Positions 1 through 12,529 are shown, counted from the first letter of the stretch. The stretch: 52,729 nt of DNA from Bifidobacteriaceae bacterium (GCA_031281585.1 JAITFE010000083.1:1-52729); one strand, 5' to 3'. Notes: generated by a model from the letters alone, not told the origin. Numbers and translations: made by a program.

Positions 1-71
1 CATCGTTCGACTTGCATGTGTTAAGCACGCCGCCAGCGTTCGTCCTGAGCCAGGATCAAACTCTCCATCAA
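1..71 (-). rRNA. 16S ribosomal RNA, 5' end only (partial)
   Basis: Read on the minus strand, bases 64-45 are the universal 27F site at the start of 16S rRNA (AGAGTTTGATCCTGGCTCAG), followed by the usual GACGAACGCTGGCGGCGTG. Counting from the E. coli numbering, where this site begins at nucleotide 8, puts the mature 5' end near base 71. The rest of the gene lies beyond the left window edge. Confidence 0.95.
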
Positions 72-254
72 AAAACAGAAAACAAAACCCCGACCAAACA
101 AAAAATGTCCAACCGGTCCCAAAAACAAACCGGCGTCAACACAATCCACAAACACGCTATTGAGATAACAAACAACAAACCCGCCCCGACCTTCGCGGCA
201 GACAGCTCTAGCCGCTGTTGGAGTCAGATTTGGCCCGCCGACAGGCGGCGAACC
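72..254 (-). other. rRNA operon leader
   Basis: This is the transcribed leader between the predicted rrn start site and 16S rRNA. On the minus strand it carries the segment around 180-145 ending in CTCAATAGCGTGTTTG, which resembles the boxA/boxC-type antitermination and processing sequence of actinobacterial rrn leaders. It is T-rich compared with its surroundings. I see no coding capacity in it. Confidence 0.6.
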
Positions 255-260
255 TGGACT

Positions 261-289
261 ACATTACACACTCCTCCCGAGGCGGTCAA
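261..289 (-). promoter_or_regulatory. rRNA operon promoter (-35 TTGACC, 17-base spacer, -10 TAATGT)
   Basis: On the minus strand TTGACC (289-284) and TAATGT (266-261) are spaced by exactly 17 bases and point at the 16S gene. The expected start site is near 254. Good hexamers, ideal spacing and position make this the likely sigma-70-type rrn promoter. Confidence 0.6.
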
Positions 290-333
290 ATCAGGCTTGC
301 GGTCCGCCCACCAGACGCGAAACCGCAGGTCAC

Positions 334-351
334 AGGCCCTCTGGCGGGCCT
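334..351 (-). terminator. Possible hairpin after gcvP
   Basis: A perfect 6-base stem (AGGCCC / GGGCCT) with a 6-base loop lies 40 bases after the gcvP stop. There is no U-run, so it is only a weak candidate for separating the gcv operon from the rRNA promoter. Confidence 0.25.
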
Positions 352-390
352 CGCGACCCGCCTTCAGACCCGACCGCGAGGGACCCCGGC

Positions 391-3246
391 TCAGGGCAGC
401 TTCAACACCAGGTGGCGGTCTCCGTAGGAGGCGTCCACCCGGCCGACCGGGGGCCAGTATTTTCCGCCCGCAGTTCCCGCCGGATAGGCGCCCAGGGACC
501 TGGGGTATGGCTCGGCCCAGGCCTCGTCCAGCAAAGCCGAGGCGGTGTGCGGGGCGTTCCGCAGGGGCGAGCGCTCCGCCGGCCATTCCCCGTCCGCAAT
601 TCGGCCGGCCTCCGCCGCGATAGCCGCCATCGCGTCGCAGAAGCGGTCCAACTCCGCCAGCGTCTCCGATTCGGTGGGCTCCACCATCAGCGTGCCCGCC
701 ACCGGGAAGGACATGGTGGGGGCGTGGAAGCCGAAATCCATCAGCCGCTTCGCCACGTCATCCACCGTCGCACCCGTGCGGCGGGTGAACTCGCGCAGAT
801 CGAGCAGGCATTCGTGCGCCACATACCCGCCGGGGCCGCGATACAGCACCGGGAAGGCCCCCTCAAGGCGTTGGGCCACATAGTTGGCCGCCAGGACCGC
901 GCCGTCGGTGGCCGCCACCAGCCCGCGCGCGCCCATCAACTGGATGTACGCCCAAGAAATGGAGAGCACCAGGGCCGAACCGAAAGGCGCGGCCGAGACG
1001 GCACCGCTTTTCGAGGGTAGACCGCCGAACGGGTGGCCCGGCAGGTAGGGGGCCAAGTGCCGCCGCGCCGCCACCGGCCCCACGCCCGGCCCGCCGCCGC
1101 CGTGCGGGATGGCGAACGTCTTGTGGAGGTTTAGATGGGACACGTCCCCGCCGAAATGCCCCGCCTTCGCCCAGCCCACCAGTGCGTTGAAATTGGCGCC
1201 GTCAATGTAGACCTGCGCGCCCGCCTCATGCGCCGCCGCGCACAAGTCCCGCACCCCCGCCTCGTAGACCCCGTGCGTGGACGGGTAGGTCAGCATCAAA
1301 GCGCCGACCTTGCCCGCATGCTCCGCCAGTTTGGCGCGCAAGTCCGCCAGCGACACGTTCCCGCCGGGGTCCACGCCCACCGGCACCACCTGGTAGCCGG
1401 CCAGCGCCGCCGACGCGGCGTTGGTGCCGTGGGCGCTGGTGGGGATCAGGCAGACCGTCCGCTCCGGGTCGCCCCGGTCCAGGTGGTAGCGCCGGATCGC
1501 CAAGAGGCCGGCCAGTTCGCCTTGCGAGCCCGCATTGGGTTGGAGCGACAGCGCCTCATAGCCCGTGAGTTCGAGCAGCGCCGCGCCCAACTCGGCCATT
1601 AGCTGGACCGACCCGGCCGCGTCCCCCAAAGGCTGGAAGGGATGCAGGTCCGCGAACTCGGGCCAGGTCAGTCCCGCCAACTCGGTCGCGGCGTTGAGTT
1701 TCATGGTGCAGGACCCGAGCGGGATCATCCCCCGGTCCATCGCGTAATCCTTGTCCGCCAGCGACTTCAGGTACCGCGTCAGCCCCAGTTCGGTGCGGTG
1801 CCCGTGAAAGACCTCCTGCGTCATGAACTCTCCGCGCCGGTCCAGTCCGCCGAAATCGGGCGGCGCCCCGGCATCCCCGCCGCCAGGCCCCACGGCGGAG
1901 GGATCTCCCCCGAACGCCTCGACGACACAGTCCAAATCCTGAGGCGTGGTGGCCTCGTCGGTCGAAAGATAAACCGTGTCCGCGTCGTGAAGCCACAGCT
2001 TCAGGCCCGCCTTGTCGGCCGCCTGGACAACCTGCCGGGCGCGGCCCGGAACCACAACCGCCAGCGTGTCGAACAAGGGGCCGGACCGCACTTCCACGCC
2101 GACGATGCCGTCCAGCCGCTCGCGCAGCGCCCTCGCCTGGGCGTTCACCCGGCTCGCGATTCGGCGCAGCCCGTCCGGGCCGTGCCAGACCGCGTACGCG
2201 GCGGCCATCACCGCGAGGAGCACCTGCGCGGTGCAGACATTGGACGTGGCTTTGTCGCGGCGGATGTGCTGTTCGCGGGTGACCAGGGCGAGGCGCAGGG
2301 CCGGGTCGCCGTGGGAGTCGCGCGTCAGCCCGACCAGACGGCCCGGCAGTTGGCGGACCAAGTCCTCGCGGACGGACAGGTAGGCGGCGTGCGGGCCGCC
2401 GAAGCCCATGGGCACGCCGAAACGCTGGGTCGAGCCGACGGCGATGTCCGCGCCCGCCTCGCCCGGCGGTTGGACCAGGGCCAGCATCAACGGGTCGGCT
2501 CCCACCGCGAGCAGCGCCCCCGCCTCGTGGGCCAAGGCCGCCGGCCCCGCCAGGTCGATCAGGCGGCCGGAGGCGCCCTGGTACTGGACGTACAGTCCGG
2601 CGGCGCCTTCCAGCGCCGCCGCGTCGGGCGCCTCCGGGTCGAAGTCAACCAGTTCGATCCCAAGCGGCTCCGCCCTGGTCTCAAGGACGGCCCGGACCTG
2701 GGGAAACACATCCACGTCCACCGCGAAGCGACGCTTTGCCCCGCGCGCCGCCCGGTGGCAGAGGGTCATCGCCTCGGCCGCGGCCGTGGCCTCGTCCAAC
2801 AGGGAGGCGTTCGCCACCGGCAAACCCGTCAGCTCCGCGATCATGGTCTGAAAGACGAAGAGCGCCTCTAACCGACCCTGCGAGATCTCCGGCTGGTACG
2901 GAGTGTAAGCCGTGTACCAGGACGGGTTCTCCATGATCAAGCGGCGGATCACCGAAGGCGTGACCGTGCGGTAATAGCCCAGCCCGATCATCGAACGGCC
3001 GGGGTTGTTCAGGGCGGCCAACTCCGCCAACCGCTCGAGGACCTCGGCCTCCGACTTGGGCGCCGGCAAGTCCGGCGGATCGGCCCTGAGGTCGCCGGGC
3101 AGCGCCCGGTCCATGATGCGCTCGGCGGGGTCCAAACCCAAAGCGCGGCGGATGGCGGCGCCTGCGGCGGTGGCGACGGCATCGGCGGCAATGGCGGCGT
3201 CAGCCGGGGCGAAGCCAAGGTGGCGCTGAGCGAACTCCTCCGCCAC
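391..3246 (-). CDS. gcvP: Glycine dehydrogenase (decarboxylating), P-protein
   Basis: This PLP enzyme takes the carboxyl group off glycine and hands the aminomethyl group to the lipoyl arm of the H-protein, in the glycine cleavage complex. It is a 951-residue single-chain P-protein, the usual full length, with both the N-terminal and the C-terminal PLP-type halves. The PLP lysine is about K709 in [16 protein letters not shown], with the typical glycine-rich stretch after it. It starts at GTG, overlapping the gcvH stop by one base, and is the last gene of gcvT-gcvH-gcvP, so coupled translation is likely. No glycine riboswitch is visible upstream of the operon. Confidence 0.97.
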   Translation of the reverse strand: MAEEFAQRHLGFAPADAAIAADAVATAAGAAIRRALGLDPAERIMDRALPGDLRADPPDLPAPKSEAEVLERLAELAALNNPGRSMIGLGYYRTVTPSVIRRLIMENPSWYTAYTPYQPEISQGRLEALFVFQTMIAELTGLPVANASLLDEATAAAEAMTLCHRAARGAKRRFAVDVDVFPQVRAVLETRAEPLGIELVDFDPEAPDAAALEGAAGLYVQYQGASGRLIDLAGPAALAHEAGALLAVGADPLMLALVQPPGEAGADIAVGSTQRFGVPMGFGGPHAAYLSVREDLVRQLPGRLVGLTRDSHGDPALRLALVTREQHIRRDKATSNVCTAQVLLAVMAAAYAVWHGPDGLRRIASRVNAQARALRERLDGIVGVEVRSGPLFDTLAVVVPGRARQVVQAADKAGLKLWLHDADTVYLSTDEATTPQDLDCVVEAFGGDPSAVGPGGGDAGAPPDFGGLDRRGEFMTQEVFHGHRTELGLTRYLKSLADKDYAMDRGMIPLGSCTMKLNAATELAGLTWPEFADLHPFQPLGDAAGSVQLMAELGAALLELTGYEALSLQPNAGSQGELAGLLAIRRYHLDRGDPERTVCLIPTSAHGTNAASAALAGYQVVPVGVDPGGNVSLADLRAKLAEHAGKVGALMLTYPSTHGVYEAGVRDLCAAAHEAGAQVYIDGANFNALVGWAKAGHFGGDVSHLNLHKTFAIPHGGGGPGVGPVAARRHLAPYLPGHPFGGLPSKSGAVSAAPFGSALVLSISWAYIQLMGARGLVAATDGAVLAANYVAQRLEGAFPVLYRGPGGYVAHECLLDLREFTRRTGATVDDVAKRLMDFGFHAPTMSFPVAGTLMVEPTESETLAELDRFCDAMAAIAAEAGRIADGEWPAERSPLRNAPHTASALLDEAWAEPYPRSLGAYPAGTAGGKYWPPVGRVDASYGDRHLVLKLP

Positions 3247-3629
3247 TAGTGGGCGTCCTCAACCGTCAACGGGGCGTAGGCGTCGCAGTCCAGAAGGTCG
3301 CCCTGGGCGGTCGGGGCGACTTCGAACAGCCAACCTTCGCCGTAGGGGTCCTCGTTCACCAGCTCGGGGGCGCTCAGGACGGCCTCGTTGACGGCTGTGA
3401 CCTGGCCGGACACCGGGGCGAACAGCGGCGAGACGGACTTGGTCGACTCGATCTCGCCGCATTCCGCGCCCGCCGAAACCGGATCGCCCACTGCGGGCAG
3501 GCTCAGGAACACCACGTCACCCAGCGACTGGGCGGCGAATTCGGTCACGCCCACGCGGGCCGTGGGGCCGCCGGGGTCGCGGACCCATTCGTGGTCGGCG
3601 GTGAAAAACAGGTCGGCGGGGATCGTCAT
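3246..3629 (-). CDS. gcvH: Glycine cleavage system H-protein
   Basis: This 127-residue carrier protein shuttles the aminomethyl intermediate from P- to T-protein on a lipoyl group. The lipoylated lysine is K64 in [18 protein letters not shown], the position and motif normal for the family. The start ATG overlaps the gcvT stop as ATGA, and its stop overlaps the gcvP start by one base, so the three genes are tightly coupled. Length is standard and nothing looks broken. Confidence 0.97.
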   Translation of the reverse strand: MTIPADLFFTADHEWVRDPGGPTARVGVTEFAAQSLGDVVFLSLPAVGDPVSAGAECGEIESTKSVSPLFAPVSGQVTAVNEAVLSAPELVNEDPYGEGWLFEVAPTAQGDLLDCDAYAPLTVEDAH

Positions 3630-4801
3630 GGTTGGCTCCTTGGTGTGCTGCGGGTAGTCGGTGGGTTTGCGCGCTTGGGACCCGTGGCGGCGCTGCCGCC
3701 ACCAACCCCTGCCGCGTTTCTGGTATAGAACGGGAGGCTCGTCACCTCGTAAGGCGCGAGCTGGCCCCGGACGTCGATCTGGACCGGCGTGCCGGGAGCC
3801 GGCTCCGCTCCCTCGATGAAGGCTAGCGCGATTGGGCGGCCAAGGGTGGGCGACAACGCCCCCGACGTGACCCGTCCCCGGACCTGGCCGTCGATCAGGA
3901 CTTGGTAGCCGGCCCTGGCCGCGCGGCGGCCCTCGCCCGCCAAACCGACCAGATGCTTGGTGGCCTGCCTTTGGCGAAGGGCCGCTTTGCCGACGTAGTC
4001 GCCCTGTTTGTCCCGCACGAACGCCCCCTGGCCGCCCTCAATCGGCGTGGTCTGGCGGTCCAGTTCGTGGCCGTACAAAGGCATGCCCGCCTCCAGGCGC
4101 AACGTGTCACGGGCCGCCAGGCCCGCTCTGACCAGGCCGAACGGTTCGCCCGCCCGGAGCAGTTCGTCCCACAGTTGGCGGGCCGCGCCCTGGCTGATAG
4201 AGATTTCGAAGCCGTTCTCGCCGGTGTAACCGGTGCGGGCCAGCACGACCTCGTGGCCGTTGAAAGTGGTCTCGGCCGCCCGGTAATAACCCAAATCGTT
4301 TGCCGCTTCGAAGCCCGCCGCCCTGAGGATTTCAAGGGCCTTGGGCCCCTGCACGGCGATCAGGGCCCTGTCCAGGGTGAAGTCGGTCAGCGTGGCTTCA
4401 AAACCGCGCAGCCTGGCCGCCAGCGCGTCCACCACCGGCTCGCGGTTGGAGGCGTTGGCGACCACGAAGAACCGGCCGCCGGCCAGCCGATAAACGATCA
4501 AATCGTCGATCACGCCGCCGTCCTGGGCCAAGATCATTGAGTACGAGGCCCGGCCCAGCGGCATTTGGGAATGGCCGCCCATCAGGGCGTAGTCAAGCGC
4601 CTCGCCCGCCTGCGGCCCGGCCACCTCCAGCTGGGCCATGTGCGACAGGTCGAACAGCCCCGCGGCCTGGCGGACGGCCTGGTGTTCCGCCAACTCCGAG
4701 CCGAAGCGGAGCGGCAGCTCCCAACCCCCGAACTCGGTGAACTTGGCGCCGGCCGCGCGGTGCTCCGGATCTAGCGGTGACTTTCTCGGTTCGCTTGACA
4801 C
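3626..4801 (-). CDS. gcvT: Aminomethyltransferase, T-protein
   Basis: T-protein releases ammonia and passes the C1 unit from H-protein to tetrahydrofolate. The 391-residue product begins with the family's N-terminal pattern (FTEFGGWELPLRFGSELAEH), keeps the internal GYTGENGFEIS motif, and closes the aminomethyltransferase C-terminal domain at about residue 360. A roughly 30-residue Gly/Ser/Pro-rich tail follows that is not typical. The GTG start has no purine-rich site before it; instead TACCTT lies exactly 6 bases upstream, the spacing of a -10 box for a leaderless mRNA. It is first of gcvT-gcvH-gcvP and follows tyrS on the same strand with 70 bases between. Confidence 0.95.
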   Translation of the reverse strand: MSSEPRKSPLDPEHRAAGAKFTEFGGWELPLRFGSELAEHQAVRQAAGLFDLSHMAQLEVAGPQAGEALDYALMGGHSQMPLGRASYSMILAQDGGVIDDLIVYRLAGGRFFVVANASNREPVVDALAARLRGFEATLTDFTLDRALIAVQGPKALEILRAAGFEAANDLGYYRAAETTFNGHEVVLARTGYTGENGFEISISQGAARQLWDELLRAGEPFGLVRAGLAARDTLRLEAGMPLYGHELDRQTTPIEGGQGAFVRDKQGDYVGKAALRQRQATKHLVGLAGEGRRAARAGYQVLIDGQVRGRVTSGALSPTLGRPIALAFIEGAEPAPGTPVQIDVRGQLAPYEVTSLPFYTRNAAGVGGGSAATGPKRANPPTTRSTPRSQP

Positions 4802-4871
4802 CTGACAAAGGTATCAACGCCGCGCGGCCTTCCCGGCGCCGCCCCGCTCCGGACTCGCCGCCGGGCGGCGG

Positions 4872-6152
4872 TCAGGCGACTCGTTCGGCCACCGCCAGGG
4901 TCTTGCGGCCCCGCCGCAGCAGGGCGTAGCGGCCGTGGAGGAAGTCCTCCGGTGTCAGCACCGCGTCCGGGTCCGTCACCTTGGCGTTGTTGACGTAGAC
5001 GCCGCCGGACGCCAGGGTCCGCCGGGCCGCGCCCTTCGACTTTTCCACGCCCGATGCCGCCAACGCGTCCACCACCGTCACCTCGCCATCCGCCGGGGTC
5101 ACCTTGGCGGTCGGAAGCTCGGCCACGGCGCTCGCCAACGTGTCCGCGTCAAGGTCCTGAAGCGAGCCGGCGCCGAAAAGCGCCCGGGCGGCATGGTCGG
5201 CTTGGCGGGCCGCGTGCTCCCCGTGCACCAGAACCGTGACGTCCCAGGCCAGGGCCTTTTGGGCGGCACGGTCCTGCGGGCGTTCGGCCGTCGCAGCCGC
5301 CAACTCGTCGATCTCCTCCGGCGAGCGGAACGTGAAGACCTTGAGGTAGCCGGGCGCGTCCGCGTCCGCCTGGCCCAGCCAGAATTGGTGGAACGCGTAG
5401 GGCGTGGTCATGGCCGGGTCCAGCCAAACCGTGCCGGACTCCGTTTTGCCGAACTTGGTGCCGTCCGCCTTGGTGATCAGGGGCGTGGTGAAAGCGTGGA
5501 CGGTTTTCCCGTCCGCCTTGTGGATCAGTTCGACCCCGCCCAGCAGGTTGCCCCACTGGTCGTTGCCGCCGGTCTGCAGCGTGCAACCGTAGCGGCGGCT
5601 GAGCTCCAAGAAGTCCATGCCCTGCAGCACCTGGTAGGAGAACTCCGTGAAGGAGATGCCCTGTTCGGAGGCCAGGCGGCGGGCGACCGTCTCCTTCGCC
5701 AGCATGGTGGAGAGGCGGAAATGCTGGCCCACGCCGCGCAGGAAGTCGATCGCGCCGAGGCCGGCGGTCCAGTCCAGGTTGTTGACCATGCGGGCTTTGA
5801 ACGCCCCATCGAAGTCCAACAGCGGAGCGATCTGGCGCCGGATGCGCTCAACCCATCCCGCCACCAAATCGGGGTCGTTGAGCGTGCGCTCGCCAGTCAT
5901 CTTCGGGTCGCCGATCAGGCCCGTCGCGCCGCCGACCAGCGCCAACGGGTAGTGCCCGGCCTGCTGTATGCGCGCCAGCGTCAGAATCTGGACCAGGTTG
6001 CCGATGTGCAGCGACGGCGCCGACGGGTCAAAACCGCAGTAATAGGTGACCGGGCCCGCCTCAAAGTGACGTTTGAGGGCCGCTTGATCGGTCGACTGGG
6101 AAATCAGCCCGCGCCAGGCCAGGGCATCGAAGAGGGATTCAGACACGCGCAC
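4872..6152 (-). CDS. tyrS: Tyrosyl-tRNA synthetase
   Basis: The enzyme charges tRNA-Tyr. The 426-residue protein is a normal bacterial class I TyrRS: the HIGH-type motif is HIGN at residues 49-52, the KMSKS-type loop is KFGKT at 233-237, the tyrosine pocket sequence GGNDQWGN is at 195-202, and an S4 RNA-binding domain occupies about 355-420. It starts with GTG; a second in-frame GTG two codons on is an alternative. The gene stands between the TauE-like gene and gcvT on the minus strand. Confidence 0.96.
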   Translation of the reverse strand: MRVSESLFDALAWRGLISQSTDQAALKRHFEAGPVTYYCGFDPSAPSLHIGNLVQILTLARIQQAGHYPLALVGGATGLIGDPKMTGERTLNDPDLVAGWVERIRRQIAPLLDFDGAFKARMVNNLDWTAGLGAIDFLRGVGQHFRLSTMLAKETVARRLASEQGISFTEFSYQVLQGMDFLELSRRYGCTLQTGGNDQWGNLLGGVELIHKADGKTVHAFTTPLITKADGTKFGKTESGTVWLDPAMTTPYAFHQFWLGQADADAPGYLKVFTFRSPEEIDELAAATAERPQDRAAQKALAWDVTVLVHGEHAARQADHAARALFGAGSLQDLDADTLASAVAELPTAKVTPADGEVTVVDALAASGVEKSKGAARRTLASGGVYVNNAKVTDPDAVLTPEDFLHGRYALLRRGRKTLAVAERVA

Positions 6153-6206
6153 TATTGTCCCCCATGGCGCCGCCGGCCCCGGTCAGGCCGATCCGAGGGC
6201 CGCCGG

Positions 6207-7007
6207 TCAGCGGCGCTGGGCCCTCGCGGCGCGCAGCGACAATTGGACGGCGGTCACCACCAGGAGGGCCGCGAACATCAGGTTGCCCGCGCGCGGCGGG
6301 ACGAGGAAGGCCAGGGCGCTCCCGCCGAACGAGGTCGCGGCCGCCGTCAAACCGGTGGCCAGGGCGGGGCGCCAGGCGACCAGGCCGCTTTTGCGGTTGG
6401 TGGCCGAACCGGAGATCGCCGAGGGGATCATCACCGCCAGCGACGTGCCGCGCGCCGCCAGGTCGCCGAATCCGAAGACCGCCATCAGCGCGGGGACCGC
6501 GATCACCCCGCCGCCGATGCCGAACAGGCCCGCCGCGAGCCCCATCACCAGCCCCAGCGTGGCCAGCCCCAGCCAAGCCGCCGCGCCCATGGCGCCGGCC
6601 TGGGCACGCTGGGGTTGGAAGAACACCATGGCGACGGCGGTGGCGGCGATCAAGGCGACGAACGCCCAGTTCAGCGCCGCCAACTTGACGACCCTGAGGA
6701 ACCTGGCCCCAGCCCACGCCCCCGCCATGCCGCCCGCCGCGACCACCGCGGCGGGGATGAGCTCAAGATGGCCTCTCACGCCATACGTGGCCGCGCCGAC
6801 AATCGCGGTCGGGATGATCGCCGCCAACGAAGTGGCCGAGGCGCGGCGTTGGTCCAACCGGCCCAGCCAGATCAGCAACGGCACCATCACGATCCCGCCG
6901 CCCAGTCCGAACATGCCGCTGAGCAATCCCCCGATTGCCCCGGCCGCCCCGAACCGCCAAACCGGCGCGGGCGGCGGCTCGTCTGTTCCGGAGGTGCGGC
7001 TGGTCAC
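6207..7007 (-). CDS. TauE/SafE-family membrane transporter (sulfite exporter family)
   Basis: A 266-residue polytopic inner-membrane protein with about eight hydrophobic segments in two related halves. Each half opens with the family's glycine-rich signature: GMFGLGGGIVMVPLL near residue 35 and AGLFGIGGGVIAVPAL near 160. Members export sulfite, sulfoacetate or other small organosulfur anions, but the substrate cannot be read from the sequence. It begins at GTG and lies 52 bases after the small kinase gene, between housekeeping genes that give no clue to its substrate. Confidence 0.85.
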   Translation of the reverse strand: MTSRTSGTDEPPPAPVWRFGAAGAIGGLLSGMFGLGGGIVMVPLLIWLGRLDQRRASATSLAAIIPTAIVGAATYGVRGHLELIPAAVVAAGGMAGAWAGARFLRVVKLAALNWAFVALIAATAVAMVFFQPQRAQAGAMGAAAWLGLATLGLVMGLAAGLFGIGGGVIAVPALMAVFGFGDLAARGTSLAVMIPSAISGSATNRKSGLVAWRPALATGLTAAATSFGGSALAFLVPPRAGNLMFAALLVVTAVQLSLRAARAQRR

Positions 7008-7059
7008 CCGCCGATTCTACGGAACAGGCCGGGCCCAAGGCCGCCCCTGGGCCGCAGGA

Positions 7060-8999
<1,940 letters not shown>

Positions 9000-9177
9000 C
9001 TAGTCCAACGCAGTCCGGCTCTCATGACCAGGGATGTGTATACAACATTGCCGTGGACCTGATTCTTCGACGGCTCTGCCATGATTCCCTGGCGGGTCTA
9101 CGAGAAAACCGCCACCCGGCACGGGTTGACGTCGACCAGGCCCACCAGGCGCCTGGGAGTATCCGCACAAGACAGTC

Positions 9178-10269
9178 TCAATTGTCGGGGCGGTCCGCCG
9201 TCAGGCGCGCCGCCGAGTCGGCCGCGATAGCCGACTCGATCACCGGCTCGAGGTCCCCGTCCAGCACCTGGTCCAGGTTGTAGGCCTTAAAGCCGGTCCG
9301 GTGGTCGGCGATCCGGTTCTCCGGGAAGTTGTAGGTGCGGATGCGCTCCGAGCGGTCCACGGTGCGGACCTGAGAGCGCCGCGCGTCCGCCGCTGCCGCC
9401 GCCGCCTCCTCCGCCCGCATGGCCAACAGGCGCGCCCGCAGAATCCTGAGGGCCTGCTCCTTGTTTTGCAGCTGCGACTTTTCGTTTTGGCAGCTAACCA
9501 CCACGCCGGTGGGCAGGTGGGTGATGCGCACCGCGCTGTCCGTCGTGTTGACGGACTGACCGCCCGGACCGGAGGACCGGAACACGTCCACCCGCAATTC
9601 GTTCGGGTCGATCTCCACCTCCGCCGGATCGTCCGCCTCCGGCATGACCAGCACGCCCGCGGCCGAAGTGTGGATGCGGCCCTGCGACTCCGTCACCGGG
9701 ACGCGCTGAACCCGGTGCACGCCGCCCTCGTATTTCAAGTGCGCCCAAACGCCGTCCTGCGGCTCCGGGTTGCCCCGCGCCTTGATCGCCAGGGACATGT
9801 CCTTGACGCCGCCGAGTTCCGTCCCGTTGAGATCCAGCACCTCGACCGTCCAACCCTGACGCTCCGCGTAACGCTGATACATCCTGAACAAGTCGCCGGC
9901 GAACAGCGCCGACTCCTCGCCGCCCGCCCCGGCCTTGATCTCCATGATCACGTCGCGGGCGTCGTCCGGGTCGCGTGGCGCGAGCAGCTCCGACAAGCGT
10001 TCGGCCGCCGCCTGACGAGCCCCCGCCAAAACGGGGAGCTCCTCGGCGAAGGCCTGGTCGGCATCGGACAACTCGCGGGCGGCCGCCAAGTCCGCGTCCG
10101 CCGCCTCCAACTCGCGGAAAGCCCTGACGATCTGCGACACGTGGGCGTAACGCCGACCAACGGACCGGGCCCGGCCCGCCGAAGCGTGCAAAGCCGGGTC
10201 CGACAATTGGGCCGTCAAGTCCTCAAACTCCGCGATCAGCGGAGCGACAGCCCCACTCAGGTCAGCCAT
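9178..10269 (-). CDS. prfA: Peptide chain release factor 1
   Basis: RF1 ends translation at UAA and UAG. The 363-residue protein has the peptidyl-hydrolysis motif GGQ at 236-238 and the codon-reading tripeptide as PVT (191-193) within [16 protein letters not shown], a variant of the usual PxT of RF1. The open frame extends 26 codons further upstream, but ATG at 10269 is chosen because MADLSG matches a normal RF1 N-terminus and length. It follows rpmE closely, and prmC, often next to it, is not seen in this window. Confidence 0.95.
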   Translation of the reverse strand: MADLSGAVAPLIAEFEDLTAQLSDPALHASAGRARSVGRRYAHVSQIVRAFRELEAADADLAAARELSDADQAFAEELPVLAGARQAAAERLSELLAPRDPDDARDVIMEIKAGAGGEESALFAGDLFRMYQRYAERQGWTVEVLDLNGTELGGVKDMSLAIKARGNPEPQDGVWAHLKYEGGVHRVQRVPVTESQGRIHTSAAGVLVMPEADDPAEVEIDPNELRVDVFRSSGPGGQSVNTTDSAVRITHLPTGVVVSCQNEKSQLQNKEQALRILRARLLAMRAEEAAAAAADARRSQVRTVDRSERIRTYNFPENRIADHRTGFKAYNLDQVLDGDLEPVIESAIAADSAARLTADRPDN

Positions 10270-10285
10270 TGGCCCACCCGCCCAA

Positions 10286-10510
10286 CTACTTCGAGGCTCC
10301 GGCCTTCCGCTTGCCGTAGCGCGCCTCGAAGCGGGCGACCCGGCCACCGGTGTCCAGAATCTTCTGCTTGCCGGTGTAGAACGGGTGGCAGGCCGAGCAG
10401 ACGTCGGCGTTGATGACGCCGGACTTCTTGGTCGAACGGGTTGTGAAAGTGTTGCCGCAGGTGCAGGTCACCGTGGTCTCCACGTACTGCGGGTGAATGT
10501 CCTTCTTCAT
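10286..10510 (-). CDS. rpmE: 50S ribosomal protein L31 (zinc-binding form)
   Basis: A 74-residue L31 of the C+ type: zinc-binding cysteines C16, C18, C38 and C41 are all present (VTCTCGN and DVCSACHPF), so this is the zinc-containing paralogue. A clear ribosome site TTAGGAG lies 8 bases before ATG. It sits in the usual order rho-rpmE-prfA. The 153 bases upstream contain a perfect hairpin at 10558-10575 (GGCGTG / CACGCC) that could act as a leader structure, though this is a guess. Confidence 0.96.
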   Translation of the reverse strand: MKKDIHPQYVETTVTCTCGNTFTTRSTKKSGVINADVCSACHPFYTGKQKILDTGGRVARFEARYGKRKAGASK

Positions 10511-10663
10511 GGGTTGTCTCCTAACGCAAGCGCCGGGTCGCCACCCCCTGTTGGGGCGGCGTGAACCGGCACGCCCAAAGTATTCTGCCAGAACGTTCCG
10601 TCCGGCGTGGTTATTCCGGTTTGGCGCGCGATGCCGTCCGGCGCCGCGCGCTTGGTGGCCCGG

Positions 10664-12511
10664 TCAGTGGAGATCCGGCGTGGTCTTGTTGACCTGCAGC
10701 AAGAACTCCGCGTTGGACTGGGTCTTGCGCATCCGCTCCAGCAGCAGTTCAATGCCTTGCTGCTGGTCCAGCGCGCCCAGGACCCGGCGCAGCTTCCAGT
10801 TGATCTTCAACTCCTCCGAGCCCATCAGCCACTCCTCGCGGCGGGTGCCGGAGGAATTGGCGTCGATGGCCGGGAAGATGCGCTTCTCCGACAGCCCGCG
10901 GGACAGGCGCAACTCCATGTTGCCGGTGCCCTTGAACTCCTCGAAGATGACCTCGTCCATCTTGGAGCCGGTCTCCACCAGCGCGGTCGCCAGAATGGTC
11001 AGCGAGCCGCCGCCCTCAATGTTGCGGGCCGCGCCGAAGAACTTCTTCGGCGGGTAGAGCGCGGACGAGTCGACGCCGCCGGACAGGATGCGGCCGGAGG
11101 CCGGCGCCGCCAGGTTGTAGGCGCGGCCCAGGCGGGTGATGCCGTCCAGCAAGATGACCACGTCGTGGCCCAGTTCGACCAGGCGCTTGGCCCGTTCGAT
11201 GGCGAGCTCCGCCACGATGGTGTGATCCGATGGCGGGCGGTCGAAAGTCGAGGAGATGACCTCGCCCTTGACGGAGCGCTCGAAATCGGTCACTTCCTCC
11301 GGCCGTTCGTCCACCAGGACCACCATCAGGTGGACCTCCGGGTTGTTGACCGCGATCGCGTTGGCGATGGCCTGCATGATCATGGTCTTGCCCGCCTTGG
11401 GGGGCGACACGATCAAGCCGCGCTGGCCCTTGCCGATGGGGCTGATCAAATCGATCACGCGGGTGGTCAAGTTCTCCGGCTGGGTCTCCAGCTTCAAGCG
11501 CTCCTGCGGGTACAGGGGCGTCAGGCTGGCGAACTCGGGCCGTTTGCGGGCCTCGTCCGGGCTCATGCCGTTGACCGAGTCGAGCCGGACCAACGCCTTG
11601 AACTTCTGTTGACGGCCTTGCGACTCGCCGTCGCGGGGCTGACGCACCGCGCCCACAATCGCGTCGCCCTCGCGCAGAGCCGCCTTGCGGACCTGGCCCA
11701 GCGAAACGTAGACGTCGTTGTTGCCCGGCAGGTAGCCGGAGGTGCGCACAAAGGCGTAGTTGTCCATGACGTCCAAGATCCCGGCCACCGGAATGAGCAC
11801 GTCGTCATCGCGGAGTTCCACCTCTTCGAGCGAGGCGACGTCGCGCTGGCGTTGCTTGCGGTCCCGGTAGCGGTCCCGGCGGCCGCGGCGGCGGCCGGAC
11901 CGGTCGTCGTCTTCGGCGTAGCTGCGCTGCTGGTTCTGACGGTCGCCGCCCTGGCGATCGTTGTTGCCCTGGCGGTCGTTGTTGCCCTGGCGGTCTCCGC
12001 GCTCATGATTGGCCGGAGCCGATTCGGACCTGCGGTCCCGTTCCGACCCGGCGGCCTTGGCTTCAGCCGGGGCGTTCGGAGACCCTCCGGTCGGCGCGCC
12101 TGCCGGCGCGCCCGCGCGGCGGCCCCGGCGGCGGCCAGTCGCCTCAAGGTCTGCTTTGACCAGGTTGACAGCCTCCGCCGCGCGGGCGGCCCTGTCGTCA
12201 CGCGACTGGTCGGGCGGAGCTTTCCGGCCCTGGCCGGGGTCCTGCTCCGGCGGCGCCGGGGCGGTTTCAGGCCGGTTCGGCGCCGCAGATGGCGGCGCCG
12301 CGGCAGCGGGCGCTCCCCCAGTCGATGGTTTGGTCCCCGCGCGCGGCGTTCGAGCGGCCGGGGCTGATTGTGTGGCTTTAGAGCCTCCGATGGCGGCGAT
12401 CAGATCGGCCTTGCGCATCCGAGAGGTACCTTTGATACCCATCGATCCGGCTAAGGACTGCAACTCGGCCAATCTGAGCGAGCCAAGGGGCTTGTCGGTT
12501 GTGGTTGTCAC
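10664..12511 (-). CDS. rho: Transcription termination factor Rho
   Basis: Rho is a hexameric RNA-dependent ATPase that ends transcription. The start is taken at GTG 12511, preceded by AAAGG, giving 615 residues beginning MTTTTDKPLGS; the longer open frame upstream has no Rho-like sequence. Residues about 5-42 are the SAP-like Rho N-terminal domain. Residues about 45-225 are a low-complexity insertion rich in Ala/Pro, then in Arg/Gly/Asn/Asp, with repeats of RQGNND. The cold-shock-type RNA-binding domain follows from about 228, then the ATPase core with Walker A SPPKAGKT at about 369-376. Long insertions of this sort are usual in actinobacterial Rho. Confidence 0.95.
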   Translation of the reverse strand: MTTTTDKPLGSLRLAELQSLAGSMGIKGTSRMRKADLIAAIGGSKATQSAPAARTPRAGTKPSTGGAPAAAAPPSAAPNRPETAPAPPEQDPGQGRKAPPDQSRDDRAARAAEAVNLVKADLEATGRRRGRRAGAPAGAPTGGSPNAPAEAKAAGSERDRRSESAPANHERGDRQGNNDRQGNNDRQGGDRQNQQRSYAEDDDRSGRRRGRRDRYRDRKQRQRDVASLEEVELRDDDVLIPVAGILDVMDNYAFVRTSGYLPGNNDVYVSLGQVRKAALREGDAIVGAVRQPRDGESQGRQQKFKALVRLDSVNGMSPDEARKRPEFASLTPLYPQERLKLETQPENLTTRVIDLISPIGKGQRGLIVSPPKAGKTMIMQAIANAIAVNNPEVHLMVVLVDERPEEVTDFERSVKGEVISSTFDRPPSDHTIVAELAIERAKRLVELGHDVVILLDGITRLGRAYNLAAPASGRILSGGVDSSALYPPKKFFGAARNIEGGGSLTILATALVETGSKMDEVIFEEFKGTGNMELRLSRGLSEKRIFPAIDANSSGTRREEWLMGSEELKINWKLRRVLGALDQQQGIELLLERMRKTQSNAEFLLQVNKTTPDLH

Positions 12512-12529
12512 TAATGAACCTTTGTCTAT

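Noticed and set aside
1642-2871. A 409-codon plus-strand open frame
   Set aside because: It is antisense to gcvP, which is certain; composition is typical of a shadow frame.
4802-4871. Glycine riboswitch before gcvT
   Set aside because: Only 70 bases separate tyrS and gcvT and no tandem glycine-aptamer pattern is visible.
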